This document shows positions 35,640-44,246 of a stretch of 64,000 nt of DNA, piece after piece; position 1 is the first letter of the stretch, and each line of letters opens with the position of its first letter. The position numbers and the translations under genes were made by a program. Source of the DNA: Citrobacter koseri ATCC BAA-895 (GTDB taxonomy: Bacteria > Pseudomonadota > Gammaproteobacteria > Enterobacterales > Enterobacteriaceae); the NCBI RefSeq assembly GCF_000018045.1, contig NC_009792.1, forward strand, positions 2,418,001 to 2,482,000, read 5' to 3'. Below the pieces are notes generated by a model that worked only from the letters and a program-made list of their open reading frames with translations, searched no databases and had not been told where the DNA came from.

Positions 35640-36088
35640 TAGCGATGATTCTGGTTCACCCGCATATTTTCTGGCTGAGTCTTGGTGGGCTACTGCTGGC
35701 CGCCGAGATGCTGGGAGGGAACGGCTACCTGCTGTGGAGCGGTGTCGCCGCCGTGATTACTGGCCTGGTGGTCTGGCTGGTGCCGCTCGGCTGGGAGTGG
35801 CAAGGCGTTATGTTCGCCGTATTGACGCTGCTGGCGGCCTGGCTGTGGTGGAAGTGGCTGGCACGGCGCGTGCGTGAGCAAAAACCGGCTGACAGTCACC
35901 TTAATCAACGCGGGAAACAGCTGGTAGGCCACCGCTTTATTCTGGAAACCGCGCTGGTCAACGGACGCGGCCACATGCGCGTCGGCGACAGCTCCTGGCC
36001 CGTCAGCGCCGACGCGGATCTGAGCGCCGGAACGCAGGTGGAGGTGATTGCCATCGAAGGGATAACGTTGCGCATTAGGGCCGTGTGA
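35636..36088 (+). CDS. ybbJ: YbbJ, NfeD-like membrane protein
   Basis: Protein of 150 residues with two to three membrane helices followed by a small OB-fold domain (NQRGKQLVGHRFILE to VEVIAIEGITLRI). Partner of QmcA, as in the widespread stomatin/NfeD pairs. It starts inside the qmcA stop and abuts the cueR stop with no gap. Confidence 0.93.
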   Translation: MIAMILVHPHIFWLSLGGLLLAAEMLGGNGYLLWSGVAAVITGLVVWLVPLGWEWQGVMFAVLTLLAAWLWWKWLARRVREQKPADSHLNQRGKQLVGHRFILETALVNGRGHMRVGDSSWPVSADADLSAGTQVEVIAIEGITLRIRAV

Positions 36089-36505
36089 TCAACGGCGGGC
36101 TTTACCCTTGTGATGACAGCAGCCGGAAAGATTATCAATGATCGGGCAATCGGCGCTGTCATCACCCGGGCATGACTCCGCCAGGGTCAGTAATTGCGTG
36201 CGCATAGCCTGCAATTCGCTGATGTGGCGTTCAATCTCAGCGACCTTTTCCAGCGTACGTTTTTTCACATCTGCGCTATGGCGCCCCGGATCGTTAAACA
36301 AATTCACCAGTTCACCGCACTCTTCCAGGTTAAAACCGACCTGACGCGCCTGACGCAACAGCGTTAACTCGTTTAAATGCTGCTGGCTGTAAGTGCGGTA
36401 TCCGTTTTCACTGCGCAGCGGCGGCGTCACCAGCCCTTTCTCTTCATAAAATCGAATAGCCTTGCTGGTTAAGCCTGTTTTTTTCGCAACATCGCTAATA
36501 TTCAC
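36089..36505 (-). CDS. cueR: CueR, copper-responsive MerR-type activator
   Basis: Regulator of 138 residues that senses cytosolic Cu(I)/Ag(I)/Au(I) and activates copA (and cueO). The N-terminal winged helix is DVAKKTGLTSKAIRFYEEKG, followed by a dimerisation helix. The metal-binding loop has Cys112 and Cys120 (ESCPGDDSADCP), and a CCHH cluster follows at 129-132. Its target copA, adjacent or two genes away in relatives, is here about 12 kb distant. Confidence 0.96.
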   Translation of the reverse strand: MNISDVAKKTGLTSKAIRFYEEKGLVTPPLRSENGYRTYSQQHLNELTLLRQARQVGFNLEECGELVNLFNDPGRHSADVKKRTLEKVAEIERHISELQAMRTQLLTLAESCPGDDSADCPIIDNLSGCCHHKGKARR

Positions 36506-36669
36506 ATCTCCCCCCGCAGAGCATGTTGATGCCGAAGCTCATTATAACCCACATCGCCCCCATGCTATCACGGGGTGGAATGCCCCTGGCGCCTGTGCAA
36601 TAAATCCTTAGCAATCCTACTGTTATGTGCGATCTCGCTCACACTTATGGCTGTCTTGCTTGCAACATA

Positions 36670-36683
36670 TTGATACAGATCAA
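36670..36683. promoter_or_regulatory. FNR-type site upstream of the haem operon
   Basis: TTGAT-ACAG-ATCAA is a perfect match to the FNR consensus TTGAT-N4-ATCAA. Its centre lies about 70 bases upstream of the likely transcription start, near a class I activation position. A second inverted repeat, AAAGGTG-N11-CACCTTT (36682-36706), adjoins it. Confidence 0.75.
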
Positions 36684-36711
36684 AGGTGCATTAATTATAC
36701 ACCTTTCAACC

Positions 36712-36741
36712 TTGAACTTGTGGATACATCTTCTATATAAA
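36712..36741 (+). promoter_or_regulatory. sigma-70 promoter of the haem operon
   Basis: TTGAAC (36712-36717) is followed by TATATA (36734-36739, spacer 16) or TATAAA (36736-36741, spacer 18). Transcription would start near 36746-36748, giving a leader of about 40 bases ending in AAAGG before the ATG. Confidence 0.6.
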
Positions 36742-36748
36742 CGCGAAT

Positions 36749-36767
36749 GATAATGATGATCATTTAC
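36749..36767. promoter_or_regulatory. Fur box of the haem operon
   Basis: GATAATGATGATCATTTAC matches the 19-base Fur consensus at 16 positions and lies right after the predicted transcription start, where bound Fe-Fur would block transcription. Confidence 0.85.
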
Positions 36768-36787
36768 ATACTCATAAAGGTTCTCAC

Positions 36788-38914
36788 ATGTTGCCACGGA
36801 TTAGCCAACGGCCATTTATTCTTTCGGCCCTGACATTATGCGTTTCAGGTGCTGTTTCAGCAGCCACGACAACTACAGCACAACATCATAAAGTATCGGA
36901 TGACGACACGTTAATCGTCACCGCTAACCGCTCAGAAAGTAGCCTTTGGGAAAGCCCGGCCACGATTCAGGTTATCGACCGCCAGGCCATACAGAATTCC
37001 ACCAGCGTGTCGATTGCGGACGATCTACAGGACATCCCCGGCGTTGAGGTTACTGATAACTCTCTGGCGGGACGCAAACAGATCCGCATTCGCGGCGAAG
37101 CCTCTTCACGCGTATTAATTTTGATTGACGGCCAGGTCGTCAGCTATCAGCGCGCCGGGCAAAACTACGGCGCCGGCTTGCTCATTGATGAATCGTCGCT
37201 TGAGCGTATTGAAATCGTTAAAGGCCCCTACTCGGTGCTCTATGGCTCGCAGGCCATTGGCGGCGTGGTGAACTTTATTACGAAAAAAGGCGGCGATAAG
37301 CCGCTTGGCGGAAGCGTCAAAGCCGTTTACAACTCCGCGACCGCAGGCTGGGAGGAGTCGGCCGCCGCCTGGGGCAGCATCGGCAACTTCGACTACCGCA
37401 TTAACGGCAGTTATTCCGATCAGGGCAACCGCGACACGCCTGACGGCAGATTGCCCAACACCAATTTCCGCAACAACAGCCAGGGCGTCTGGCTTGGCTA
37501 CAATCTCGATCGCCATAAATTTGGACTATCACTCGATCGCTACAAAACGTCCACCCAAACCTGGATTAGCGATGCGGATAACCAGTATGACGAATTCAGC
37601 GTCCGTATTCCGAAACTGGAACGCGAAAAGGTCGGCGTTTTCTATGACTATGATGCCGATGGCGATTACCTGAAAAAAATCCACCTCGACGCTTACAGCC
37701 AGACCATTGAGCGTAAATTTGAGAATCGGGTAAAAACCACCCAGGTCATCCCAAGCCCGATGATTCAGGCGCTGACAGTCAGCAATCAGACCAACACCAA
37801 TGATAAACAGTACACGCAGGGTGTGACGTTACAGAGCAACTTCTCACTGCCAGCGAACAACGAGCTGGTTATCGGGACGCAGTATCAGCACGACAAAGTG
37901 AAGCAGGACACCAATAGCAGCACGCGTCAGACAGCGGCAACCGGCGTCTTCGATATCCAGACCAATACCCTGTCGCATATTGAGGCTGAACAAGGTAACG
38001 CCTCAATATTTGCGCAAAACGACTGGCGTTTTGCCGATGACTGGACCTGGACCGTCGGCGCACGTCAGTACTGGCTCTCTTCTAAACTGAACCGTAGCGA
38101 CAGTCTGAGCGGCACAACCTGGCAGTCATCCGGTGGAAAGTCAGCGCATGACGATGAGTTAGTCACCTCAACCAGCCTGCGTTACTCCGGTTTTGATAAT
38201 CTTGAGCTACGCGCAGCCTATGCTCAGGGATATGTCTTCCCGACGCTGGTTCAGTTGTTTATGCAAACGTCTGCGGGCGGCAGAATCACCTATGGCAATC
38301 CTGACCTGAAGGCTGAGCACTCCAATAACTATGAACTGGGTGCGCGTTACAAAGGCAATATGTGGCTGATTGACGGGGCGATTTACTACTCCGAAGCCAA
38401 AGACTATATCGCCAGTCTCGCCTGTTCAGGGCAAGCGATTTGTAATGGCAGCAGCACCTCATCCTACTACTACGACAACATCGACCGCGCCAAAACCTGG
38501 GGGATGGAGCTGACGGCGGAATACAACGCCTGGGCCGTATCGCCTTATCTGAGCGGCAACCTGATTCGTCGTCAGTATGAAGGCGACGTGCAGAAAACCT
38601 GGGATACCGGCGAACCGATGCTGACAGGCCGCGCAGGTCTGAAACACACGCTGCTGCTCAATGCCGCGAATATCACTTCCGATCTCTTCATTCGTGCGGC
38701 ATCCAGCGCCAAAGACAACACGGGAGAGACTGAAATTCGCTACCCGGGCTGGGCGACGCTTAACCTCGCCTTTAATACTGAGTTTGGTCCGCAGGATCAG
38801 TATCAGGTCAATCTGGCGCTGAACAACCTGACCGATAAACGTTACCAGACCGCTCATGAATCCATTCCAGCGGCGGGCTTTAACGCGGCGATTGGTTTTG
38901 CGTGGAATTTCTGA
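36788..38914 (+). CDS. TonB-dependent outer-membrane receptor, probable haem receptor
   Basis: Receptor of 708 residues. A signal peptide (about 1-26) is followed by a TonB box (DDTLIVTA), the plug domain (PATIQVIDRQAI to NFITKKGG) and a 22-strand barrel ending AAIGFAWNF. Where haem receptors such as ChuA have FRAP and NPNL motifs, this protein reads GYVFPTLVQLF and YGNPDLKAEH, so the second motif is recognisable and the first is altered. It is not ChuA-like over its length. It heads an operon of chuT/W/X/Y/U and hmuV homologues, 2 bases before the binding-protein gene, which is why I infer haem or haemoprotein as ligand; another iron chelate is possible. Confidence 0.8.
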   Translation: MLPRISQRPFILSALTLCVSGAVSAATTTTAQHHKVSDDDTLIVTANRSESSLWESPATIQVIDRQAIQNSTSVSIADDLQDIPGVEVTDNSLAGRKQIRIRGEASSRVLILIDGQVVSYQRAGQNYGAGLLIDESSLERIEIVKGPYSVLYGSQAIGGVVNFITKKGGDKPLGGSVKAVYNSATAGWEESAAAWGSIGNFDYRINGSYSDQGNRDTPDGRLPNTNFRNNSQGVWLGYNLDRHKFGLSLDRYKTSTQTWISDADNQYDEFSVRIPKLEREKVGVFYDYDADGDYLKKIHLDAYSQTIERKFENRVKTTQVIPSPMIQALTVSNQTNTNDKQYTQGVTLQSNFSLPANNELVIGTQYQHDKVKQDTNSSTRQTAATGVFDIQTNTLSHIEAEQGNASIFAQNDWRFADDWTWTVGARQYWLSSKLNRSDSLSGTTWQSSGGKSAHDDELVTSTSLRYSGFDNLELRAAYAQGYVFPTLVQLFMQTSAGGRITYGNPDLKAEHSNNYELGARYKGNMWLIDGAIYYSEAKDYIASLACSGQAICNGSSTSSYYYDNIDRAKTWGMELTAEYNAWAVSPYLSGNLIRRQYEGDVQKTWDTGEPMLTGRAGLKHTLLLNAANITSDLFIRAASSAKDNTGETEIRYPGWATLNLAFNTEFGPQDQYQVNLALNNLTDKRYQTAHESIPAAGFNAAIGFAWNF

Positions 38915-38916
38915 CG

Positions 38917-39741
38917 ATGAAGAGACTTGTCATTGGCTTACTGGCGCTGGTTAGCGCCTTCAGCGTGCAGGCGGCCGAACGACTGGTGGTGGCGGGCGGT
39001 TCTCTCAGCGAGCTTATTTTTGCAATGGGCATCGGCGATCGCGTTGTCGGGGTGGATGAAACCACCTCTTATCCCCCCGAAACCGCTGCACTGCCGCATA
39101 TTGGCTACTGGAAGCAACTGAACAGTGAAGGCATTTTATCGCTGCGCCCGGATAGCTTTATTACCTGGCAGGACGCGGGCCCGCATATTGTGCTGGAGCA
39201 GTTGCGCACCCAAAAAGTCAACGTTGTCACCCTGCCGCGCGTTCCGGCCACCGTTGACCAGATGTACGCCAATATTCATGCCCTGGCGAACACGCTCCAG
39301 GTTCCTGAACAGGGCGACGCGCTGGTTAACCGCATTCGCCAGCGGCTGGATCGTGTGCAGGACAGCGTGAAGGCGAAAGGCGCGCCGGTTAAGGCGATGT
39401 TTATTCTTTCTGCGGGGGGCAGCGCCCCGCAGATCGCCGGTAAGGGCAGCGTCGCTGACGCGATTCTGACCCTCGCTGGCGCGCAGAATGTCGCCCAGCA
39501 TGCGCAATATAAAAGTTACAGCGCGGAATCGCTGATTGCGGCAAACCCGCAGGTGATTGTTGTGACATCACAGATGGTCGAGGGCGATATCAATCGCCTG
39601 CGCGCCATTGCCGGTATCACCCATACCTCCGCCTGGAAAAATCAGCGGATCGTCGCCATTGATCAGGCGTTGATTCTGGGGATGGGTCCCCGCGTCGCCG
39701 ACGCCGTTGAAACTCTGCACCAGCAACTCTGGCCTCATTAA
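38917..39741 (+). CDS. haem-binding periplasmic protein (ChuT/HmuT-like)
   Basis: Class III periplasmic binding protein of 274 residues. A signal peptide (about 1-18, ending VQA) precedes the fold start RLVVAGGSLSELIFAMG. Further family strings are LRPDSFITWQDAGP and ANPQVIVVTSQM. It should carry haem from the outer-membrane receptor to the HmuUV permease. Its start lies 2 bases past the receptor stop, so the two are translationally coupled. ChuT and BtuF-like proteins share this fold; the operon supports haem. Confidence 0.88.
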   Translation: MKRLVIGLLALVSAFSVQAAERLVVAGGSLSELIFAMGIGDRVVGVDETTSYPPETAALPHIGYWKQLNSEGILSLRPDSFITWQDAGPHIVLEQLRTQKVNVVTLPRVPATVDQMYANIHALANTLQVPEQGDALVNRIRQRLDRVQDSVKAKGAPVKAMFILSAGGSAPQIAGKGSVADAILTLAGAQNVAQHAQYKSYSAESLIAANPQVIVVTSQMVEGDINRLRAIAGITHTSAWKNQRIVAIDQALILGMGPRVADAVETLHQQLWPH

Positions 39742-39761
39742 ATGGATTTGGCATTACAATT

Positions 39762-41099
39762 ATGAATACTCAACACACGCTGGATCTCACTCCACATTTC
39801 GCGCTGGAGGGGAACCAGCCCTTTAAGGATCGTCGGGCCACGATGCCGTGGCGTGGTGCGATTCCTGTTGCAAAAGAGCAATTGTCGCAAACCTGGCAGA
39901 ACGTCATCAGTCAGACCGTTCCACCGCGCAAAAGACTGGTGTATTTACATATCCCTTTTTGCGCAACCCACTGTACTTTCTGCGGTTTTTATCAGAACCG
40001 CTTTGAAGAGGATCACTGCGCACGCTATACCGACGCCCTGCTACGTGAAATAGAGATGGAAGCCGACAGCACGCTGCACCAGTCAGCGCCCATTCATGCG
40101 GTGTATTTCGGCGGTGGAACGCCGTCTGCGCTGTCGGCCAGGGATCTGGCCAAGATCATCACCACGCTGCGTGAAAAACTGCCGCTGGCGCCGGATTGCG
40201 AAATCACTATCGAAGGTCGGGTGCTCAACTTTGATGATGCCCGCGTTGATGCCTGTCTTGATGCGGGCGCCAATCGGTTTTCTATCGGTATTCAGTCTTT
40301 CAACAGCAAGATCCGCAAGAAAATGGCGCGCACCTCGGACGGCCCAACCGCCATCGCCTTTATGAACGGCCTGGTGCGGCGGGATCGCGCCGCCGTGGTG
40401 TGCGATCTGCTGTTCGGTCTGCCCGGTCAGGATGCCGCCCTGTGGGGCGAAGATCTGGCGATAGCTCGCGATATCGGGCTGGATGGGATCGATCTGTATG
40501 CGCTGAATTTGCTTCCCAATACGCCGCTCGGTAAAGCGGTTGAAAGTGGCCGGACGACCGTTCCTTCCCCCTCAGCGCGTCGCGACCTCTACCTTCAGGG
40601 CTGCGATTTTATGGATAGCGCGGGCTGGCGCTGCATCAGCAACAGCCACTGGGCGCGTACCACCCGAGAACGCAACCTGTACAACCTGCTGATCAAGCAA
40701 GGCGCTGACTGCCTCGCCTTCGGCTCCGGCGCAGGCGGTTCGGTCAACGGCTACTCCTGGATGGTGGAGAGAAACCTTTCCACCTGGCATGAAACTATCG
40801 CCGCCGGGAAAAAGCCGTTAATGATGATGATGCGTACCGCCGAACGCGGCTTTCAGTGGCGCCATACGTTACAGGCAGGGATTGAAACAGCGCGCGTACC
40901 GCTTGATGAGCTGACGCCTCACGCGGAGCAACTGATTCCGTTACTGACCCAATGGCACAACGCGGGGCTGACCCGCGATGCGTCAACCTGCCTGCGTCTG
41001 ACCAACGAAGGACGCTTCTGGGCAAGCAATATTTTGCAGTCTCTTGACGAGCTGATTCAGGAACTTAACGCACCGCGCATCGCGGTAGATAAACCATAA
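39762..41099 (+). CDS. chuW: ChuW/HutW, radical SAM haem-degrading enzyme
   Basis: Radical SAM protein of 445 residues related to HemW. The iron-sulfur motif CX3CX2C is Cys67-Cys71-Cys74 in HIPFCATHCTFCGF, followed by the SAM-binding GGGTPSAL. In E. coli O157 ChuW opens the haem ring without oxygen by methyl transfer, releasing iron and anaerobilin; the same role is likely here. The presence of a perfect FNR site in the operon promoter fits an anaerobic enzyme. HemW proper is a haem chaperone found elsewhere in the genome, so the operon context decides. Confidence 0.9.
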   Translation: MNTQHTLDLTPHFALEGNQPFKDRRATMPWRGAIPVAKEQLSQTWQNVISQTVPPRKRLVYLHIPFCATHCTFCGFYQNRFEEDHCARYTDALLREIEMEADSTLHQSAPIHAVYFGGGTPSALSARDLAKIITTLREKLPLAPDCEITIEGRVLNFDDARVDACLDAGANRFSIGIQSFNSKIRKKMARTSDGPTAIAFMNGLVRRDRAAVVCDLLFGLPGQDAALWGEDLAIARDIGLDGIDLYALNLLPNTPLGKAVESGRTTVPSPSARRDLYLQGCDFMDSAGWRCISNSHWARTTRERNLYNLLIKQGADCLAFGSGAGGSVNGYSWMVERNLSTWHETIAAGKKPLMMMMRTAERGFQWRHTLQAGIETARVPLDELTPHAEQLIPLLTQWHNAGLTRDASTCLRLTNEGRFWASNILQSLDELIQELNAPRIAVDKP

Positions 41100-41111
41100 A
41101 AGGAGTAACTT

Positions 41112-41606
41112 ATGAGCCATGTCTCTTTACAGGATTTTTTGCGCACTGAGCCGGACGGAACGCTGGAAGCGATCGCCGCACAGTACAACACCACGCTTTT
41201 AGACGTGGTCAAAAACCTGCCCTCTCATACTCTGGTCAGCGGCGATAAATTCGATACCGTCTGGGACACCGTCAGCGAATGGGGCAAAGTCACAACCCTG
41301 GTGCACACCGCCGATGTCATTCTCGAATTTACCGGTGAACTGCCCTCCGGCTTCCATCGTCACGGTTATTTCAATCTGCGCGGTAAAAAAGGCATGACCG
41401 GCCATATCAAAGCGGAAAACTGCACGCACATCGCCTTAGTGGAACGCAAATTTATGGGCATGGACACCGCGTCTATTCTGTTCCTCAACCAGGCGGGCAG
41501 CGCCATGTTTAAAGTCTTCCTCGGTCGCGACGAGCATCGTCAGCTACTGGGCGAACAGGTTGACGCCTTCCGCACCCTGGCCTCCTCTCTGAAGGAAAAC
41601 GCCTGA
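41112..41606 (+). CDS. chuX: ChuX/HutX, cytosolic haem-binding protein
   Basis: Protein of 164 residues of the HutX/ChuX family, which binds haem and hands it to downstream enzymes. Recognisable strings are LLDVVKNLPSHTLV, GELPSGFHRHGYFNLRGKKG and ERKFMGMDTASILF. It follows chuW by 12 bases with AGGAG before the ATG, and overlaps the ATG of chuY at its stop. Confidence 0.93.
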   Translation: MSHVSLQDFLRTEPDGTLEAIAAQYNTTLLDVVKNLPSHTLVSGDKFDTVWDTVSEWGKVTTLVHTADVILEFTGELPSGFHRHGYFNLRGKKGMTGHIKAENCTHIALVERKFMGMDTASILFLNQAGSAMFKVFLGRDEHRQLLGEQVDAFRTLASSLKENA

Positions 41607-42229
41607 TGACGCCGTGGTTACTTTTCGGTGCCGGCGGTACAGGCGTGGGTGCCAGAACGCTTGAACTCGCGCTGGCGCAACAGCGCCCGGTCGTTGCCGT
41701 GATTCGTCACCCGGAAACCGCGGCCCTTTTGCAAAGCAAAGGCGTTCAGGTATTTATTGGCGATGCCTGCGACGCAAGCGTCGTGTCCTGCGCCTGCCAT
41801 GCCGCAGGGCCGGAGGCGCTTGTCATTTCATCAATGGGGGGAAACCAGGATTATCTGGCGCACAGAACCGTTATTGATGAAGCCGAAAAAGTGGGCATCA
41901 AACGCATGATTCTGGTGACGTCGCTGGGATGCGGCGACAGTTGGGCATTTTTATCCCCTCGCGCGAAAGCCGCATTCGGCCAGGCCGTGCGGGAAAAAAC
42001 GCTGGCGGAAAGTTGGCTGCAAACCAGTCAACTGGATTATGCCATCCTGCGGCCAGGCGGTTTACTGAATGGCGATGCGACAGGTAAAGCGCAGCGCTAC
42101 CAGGGACAGGAGTGCCACGGGTTTGTGATGCGTGCGGATGTCGCCGCCCATATTCATGAACTGGCCTGCGCGCCTGCGCTTAACAATCAGATCTACAGTC
42201 TGGTTGAGCCTGAACTAAAGCCGGTGTGA
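41606..42229 (+). CDS. chuY: ChuY, NAD(P)-dependent anaerobilin reductase-like protein
   Basis: Rossmann-fold protein of 207 residues of the atypical SDR/NmrA type. The nucleotide-binding motif is LFGAGGTGVG near the N-terminus, with VTSLGCGDS and YAILRPGG further on. ChuY of E. coli O157 reduces anaerobilin, the ChuW product. Its ATG overlaps the chuX stop (TGATG), so the three enzymes are coupled. Confidence 0.9.
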   Translation: MTPWLLFGAGGTGVGARTLELALAQQRPVVAVIRHPETAALLQSKGVQVFIGDACDASVVSCACHAAGPEALVISSMGGNQDYLAHRTVIDEAEKVGIKRMILVTSLGCGDSWAFLSPRAKAAFGQAVREKTLAESWLQTSQLDYAILRPGGLLNGDATGKAQRYQGQECHGFVMRADVAAHIHELACAPALNNQIYSLVEPELKPV

Positions 42230-42279
42230 TCCCCTCGCGGCGCGGACATCCGCGCCGCAATGACGTTATGGAGATTCGA

Positions 42280-43272
42280 GTGTTCAAGGATTCACTCTCT
42301 TCCCTCAGTGTATTGACGGGGCTTTCACTCTTGCTGATCGCACTGGTGCTGTTCGGCGCCAGCCAGGGGGCGCTGAACATCAGCTTCAGCTCGCTGTTTA
42401 ACCAAGAGTACCGGGATATCTGGCTGAACATCCGTTTGCCCCGCGTTCTGTTGGCCGTGCTGGTTGGCGGCGCGCTGGCGACGGCGGGCGTGATCATGCA
42501 GGGACTTTTTCGCAACCCGATGGCCGATCCGGGGTTGCTCGGCGTCAGCAGCGGCTCTGCGTTAATGGTCGGCGTCGCGATCGTTTTCCCTCTTTCGTTG
42601 CCCGTCGTTCTGGCGCTCTATGAACAGATGATCTTTGCCGTCGCCGGCAGCGTGGTGGTCTGCGCGGTTATTTTTCTGATCAGCCTGCGCCACGCTCACG
42701 GCGGTATGATGCAACTGCTGCTGGCCGGGATTGCGATTAATGCGCTGTGCGGGGCGGCTATCGGCATACTGAGCTATGTTGGCGACGAACAGCAATTACG
42801 TCAGTTGACGCTATGGATGATGGGCAGCCTCGGTCAGGCGCAGTGGCCGACGCTACTGGTGGCCAGTTCGTTCGCGCTGCCCGCCATCGCCGCCACCGCC
42901 TGTCTTTCCGGGACGCTGAACCTGCTGCAATTAGGGGATGAAGAGGCGCACTATTTGGGGGTAAACGTAAAGCGTAAACGTCAGCAGCTGTTGTTGCTCA
43001 GCTCCCTGCTGGTGGGCGCTGCCGTTTCGGTAAGCGGCGTGATTGGCTTTATCGGTCTGGTGGTTCCCCATCTAATTCGCATGATCATCGGCGCAGACCA
43101 TCGCTGGCTCATTCCCTGCTCTACACTTGCAGGGGCATGTTTGCTCCTGGTTGCCGACACGCTGGCACGCACGCTGGTACAGCCTGCGGAGATGCCGGTC
43201 GGCCTTCTGACCAGCCTGATTGGCGGCCCCTGGTTCCTGTGGCTCATTCTGAACAGCCGGAGGGTGGTATGA
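42280..43272 (+). CDS. chuU: haem ABC transporter permease (HmuU/ChuU)
   Basis: FecCD-type inner-membrane permease of about 330 residues with around ten helices. Family strings are RLPRVLLAVLVGGALATAGV, the NPMADPGLLGVSSGSAL region, and VGFIGLVVPH-like IGFIGLVVPHLIRM. I chose GTG at 42280 because GGAG lies 6 bases upstream; ATG at 42268 and GTG at 42226 are in-frame alternatives with no good ribosome site. It overlaps hmuV by 4 bases. Confidence 0.87.
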   Translation: MFKDSLSSLSVLTGLSLLLIALVLFGASQGALNISFSSLFNQEYRDIWLNIRLPRVLLAVLVGGALATAGVIMQGLFRNPMADPGLLGVSSGSALMVGVAIVFPLSLPVVLALYEQMIFAVAGSVVVCAVIFLISLRHAHGGMMQLLLAGIAINALCGAAIGILSYVGDEQQLRQLTLWMMGSLGQAQWPTLLVASSFALPAIAATACLSGTLNLLQLGDEEAHYLGVNVKRKRQQLLLLSSLLVGAAVSVSGVIGFIGLVVPHLIRMIIGADHRWLIPCSTLAGACLLLVADTLARTLVQPAEMPVGLLTSLIGGPWFLWLILNSRRVV

Positions 43273-44039
43273 TTGATGCCCAAAATCTGGTTTACAGCAT
43301 TCATGGACGCCGTTTAACGGACAATGTTTCGCTGACTCTGCCTGGTGGTGAAATCGTCGCTATTTTAGGGCCGAATGGCGCCGGGAAATCCACGCTGCTG
43401 CGCCAGCTTACCGGGTATCTGAAACCCGACTCTGGTCGCTGTACGCTTCTGGGCAAGCCGCTGACCGAATGGCCGCTGACGGAACTGGCGAAGACCCGCG
43501 CGGTAATGCGCCAGAACAGCCACATGGCGTTCCCGTTCAGCGTTCGGGAAGTCATTCGCATGGGCAGGCATCCTCATCGGACGCATAATCCACGCGATGA
43601 AACCGAGCACATCATGGCGTTGTGCGATTGCAGCCAGCTGGCCTCGCGTGATTACCGGCAGTTGTCGGGCGGCGAACAGCAGCGGGTACAGCTGGCGCGC
43701 CTGCTGGTTCAGCTCTGGGAACCCGAGCCCTCGCCCAAATGGCTGTTTCTGGATGAACCCACCTCCGCGCTGGATATTCACCACCAGCAGCATCTTTTCC
43801 GTCTGCTGCGCCAACTGGTGCGTGAACGGCAGTTCAACGTCTGCTGCGTGCTGCACGATCTCAATCTTGCCGCACGCTATGCCGACCGGGTGGTGCTGAT
43901 GGCAAATGGCCGCCTTATTGATAACGGCAGGCCGCAGGAGGTGCTGAAACAACAGGCGCTGAAAACGCTTTACGGCGCGGATATCACGGTTTTAAACGAT
44001 CCATCAAATCTCTCACCGCTGATCGTCCTCGATCGGTAA
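43269..44039 (+). CDS. hmuV: haem ABC transporter ATPase (HmuV)
   Basis: ATPase of 256 residues that powers haem import through HmuU. Walker A GPNGAGKST, signature LSGGEQQR, Walker B WLFLDEPTSALD and switch His in LHDLNLA are intact. It starts in an ATGA overlap with the permease stop and ends the operon; a strong stem-loop follows 8 bases later. Confidence 0.93.
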   Translation: MIDAQNLVYSIHGRRLTDNVSLTLPGGEIVAILGPNGAGKSTLLRQLTGYLKPDSGRCTLLGKPLTEWPLTELAKTRAVMRQNSHMAFPFSVREVIRMGRHPHRTHNPRDETEHIMALCDCSQLASRDYRQLSGGEQQRVQLARLLVQLWEPEPSPKWLFLDEPTSALDIHHQQHLFRLLRQLVRERQFNVCCVLHDLNLAARYADRVVLMANGRLIDNGRPQEVLKQQALKTLYGADITVLNDPSNLSPLIVLDR

Positions 44040-44046
44040 AACTTGC

Positions 44047-44076
44047 GGAGCATCGAATGCTGATGCTCCATTTTCT
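44047..44076 (+). terminator. terminator of the haem operon
   Basis: GGAGCATC (44047-44054) pairs perfectly with GATGCTCC (44062-44069) around a 7-base loop, followed by ATTTTCT. It lies directly after hmuV. Confidence 0.82.
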
Positions 44077-44135
44077 GTAACAATTGCCTGTTATAAGTGA
44101 TCGCTTTCTCAATTCTGACTCTTTCAACTGGTCAT

Positions 44136-44191
44136 TCTACGCGGGTAGATTTATTAATCTGCGGTAAAAATATAATATCTACGCGAGTAGA
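44136..44191. promoter_or_regulatory. paired LacI-family operators before the MFS gene
   Basis: TCTACGCGGGTAGA (44136-44149) and TCTACGCGAGTAGA (44178-44191) share the form TCTAC-GCGN-GTAGA with a central CG, typical of LacI-family operators. Their centres are 42 bases apart, about four helical turns. A TATAAT (44171-44176) lies between them, touching the second site, so a bound repressor would cover the promoter. Confidence 0.8.
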
Positions 44192-44246
44192 ACGTGAAGA
44201 GTATAAACCTGCGACTTATGTCGACAGCTAACTTCAAGGAGTTCTT

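Noticed and set aside
36630..36650. CRP-like site TGTGCGATCTCGCTCACA upstream of the haem operon
   Set aside because: The half sites are two bases too far apart for CRP and the arms are imperfect.
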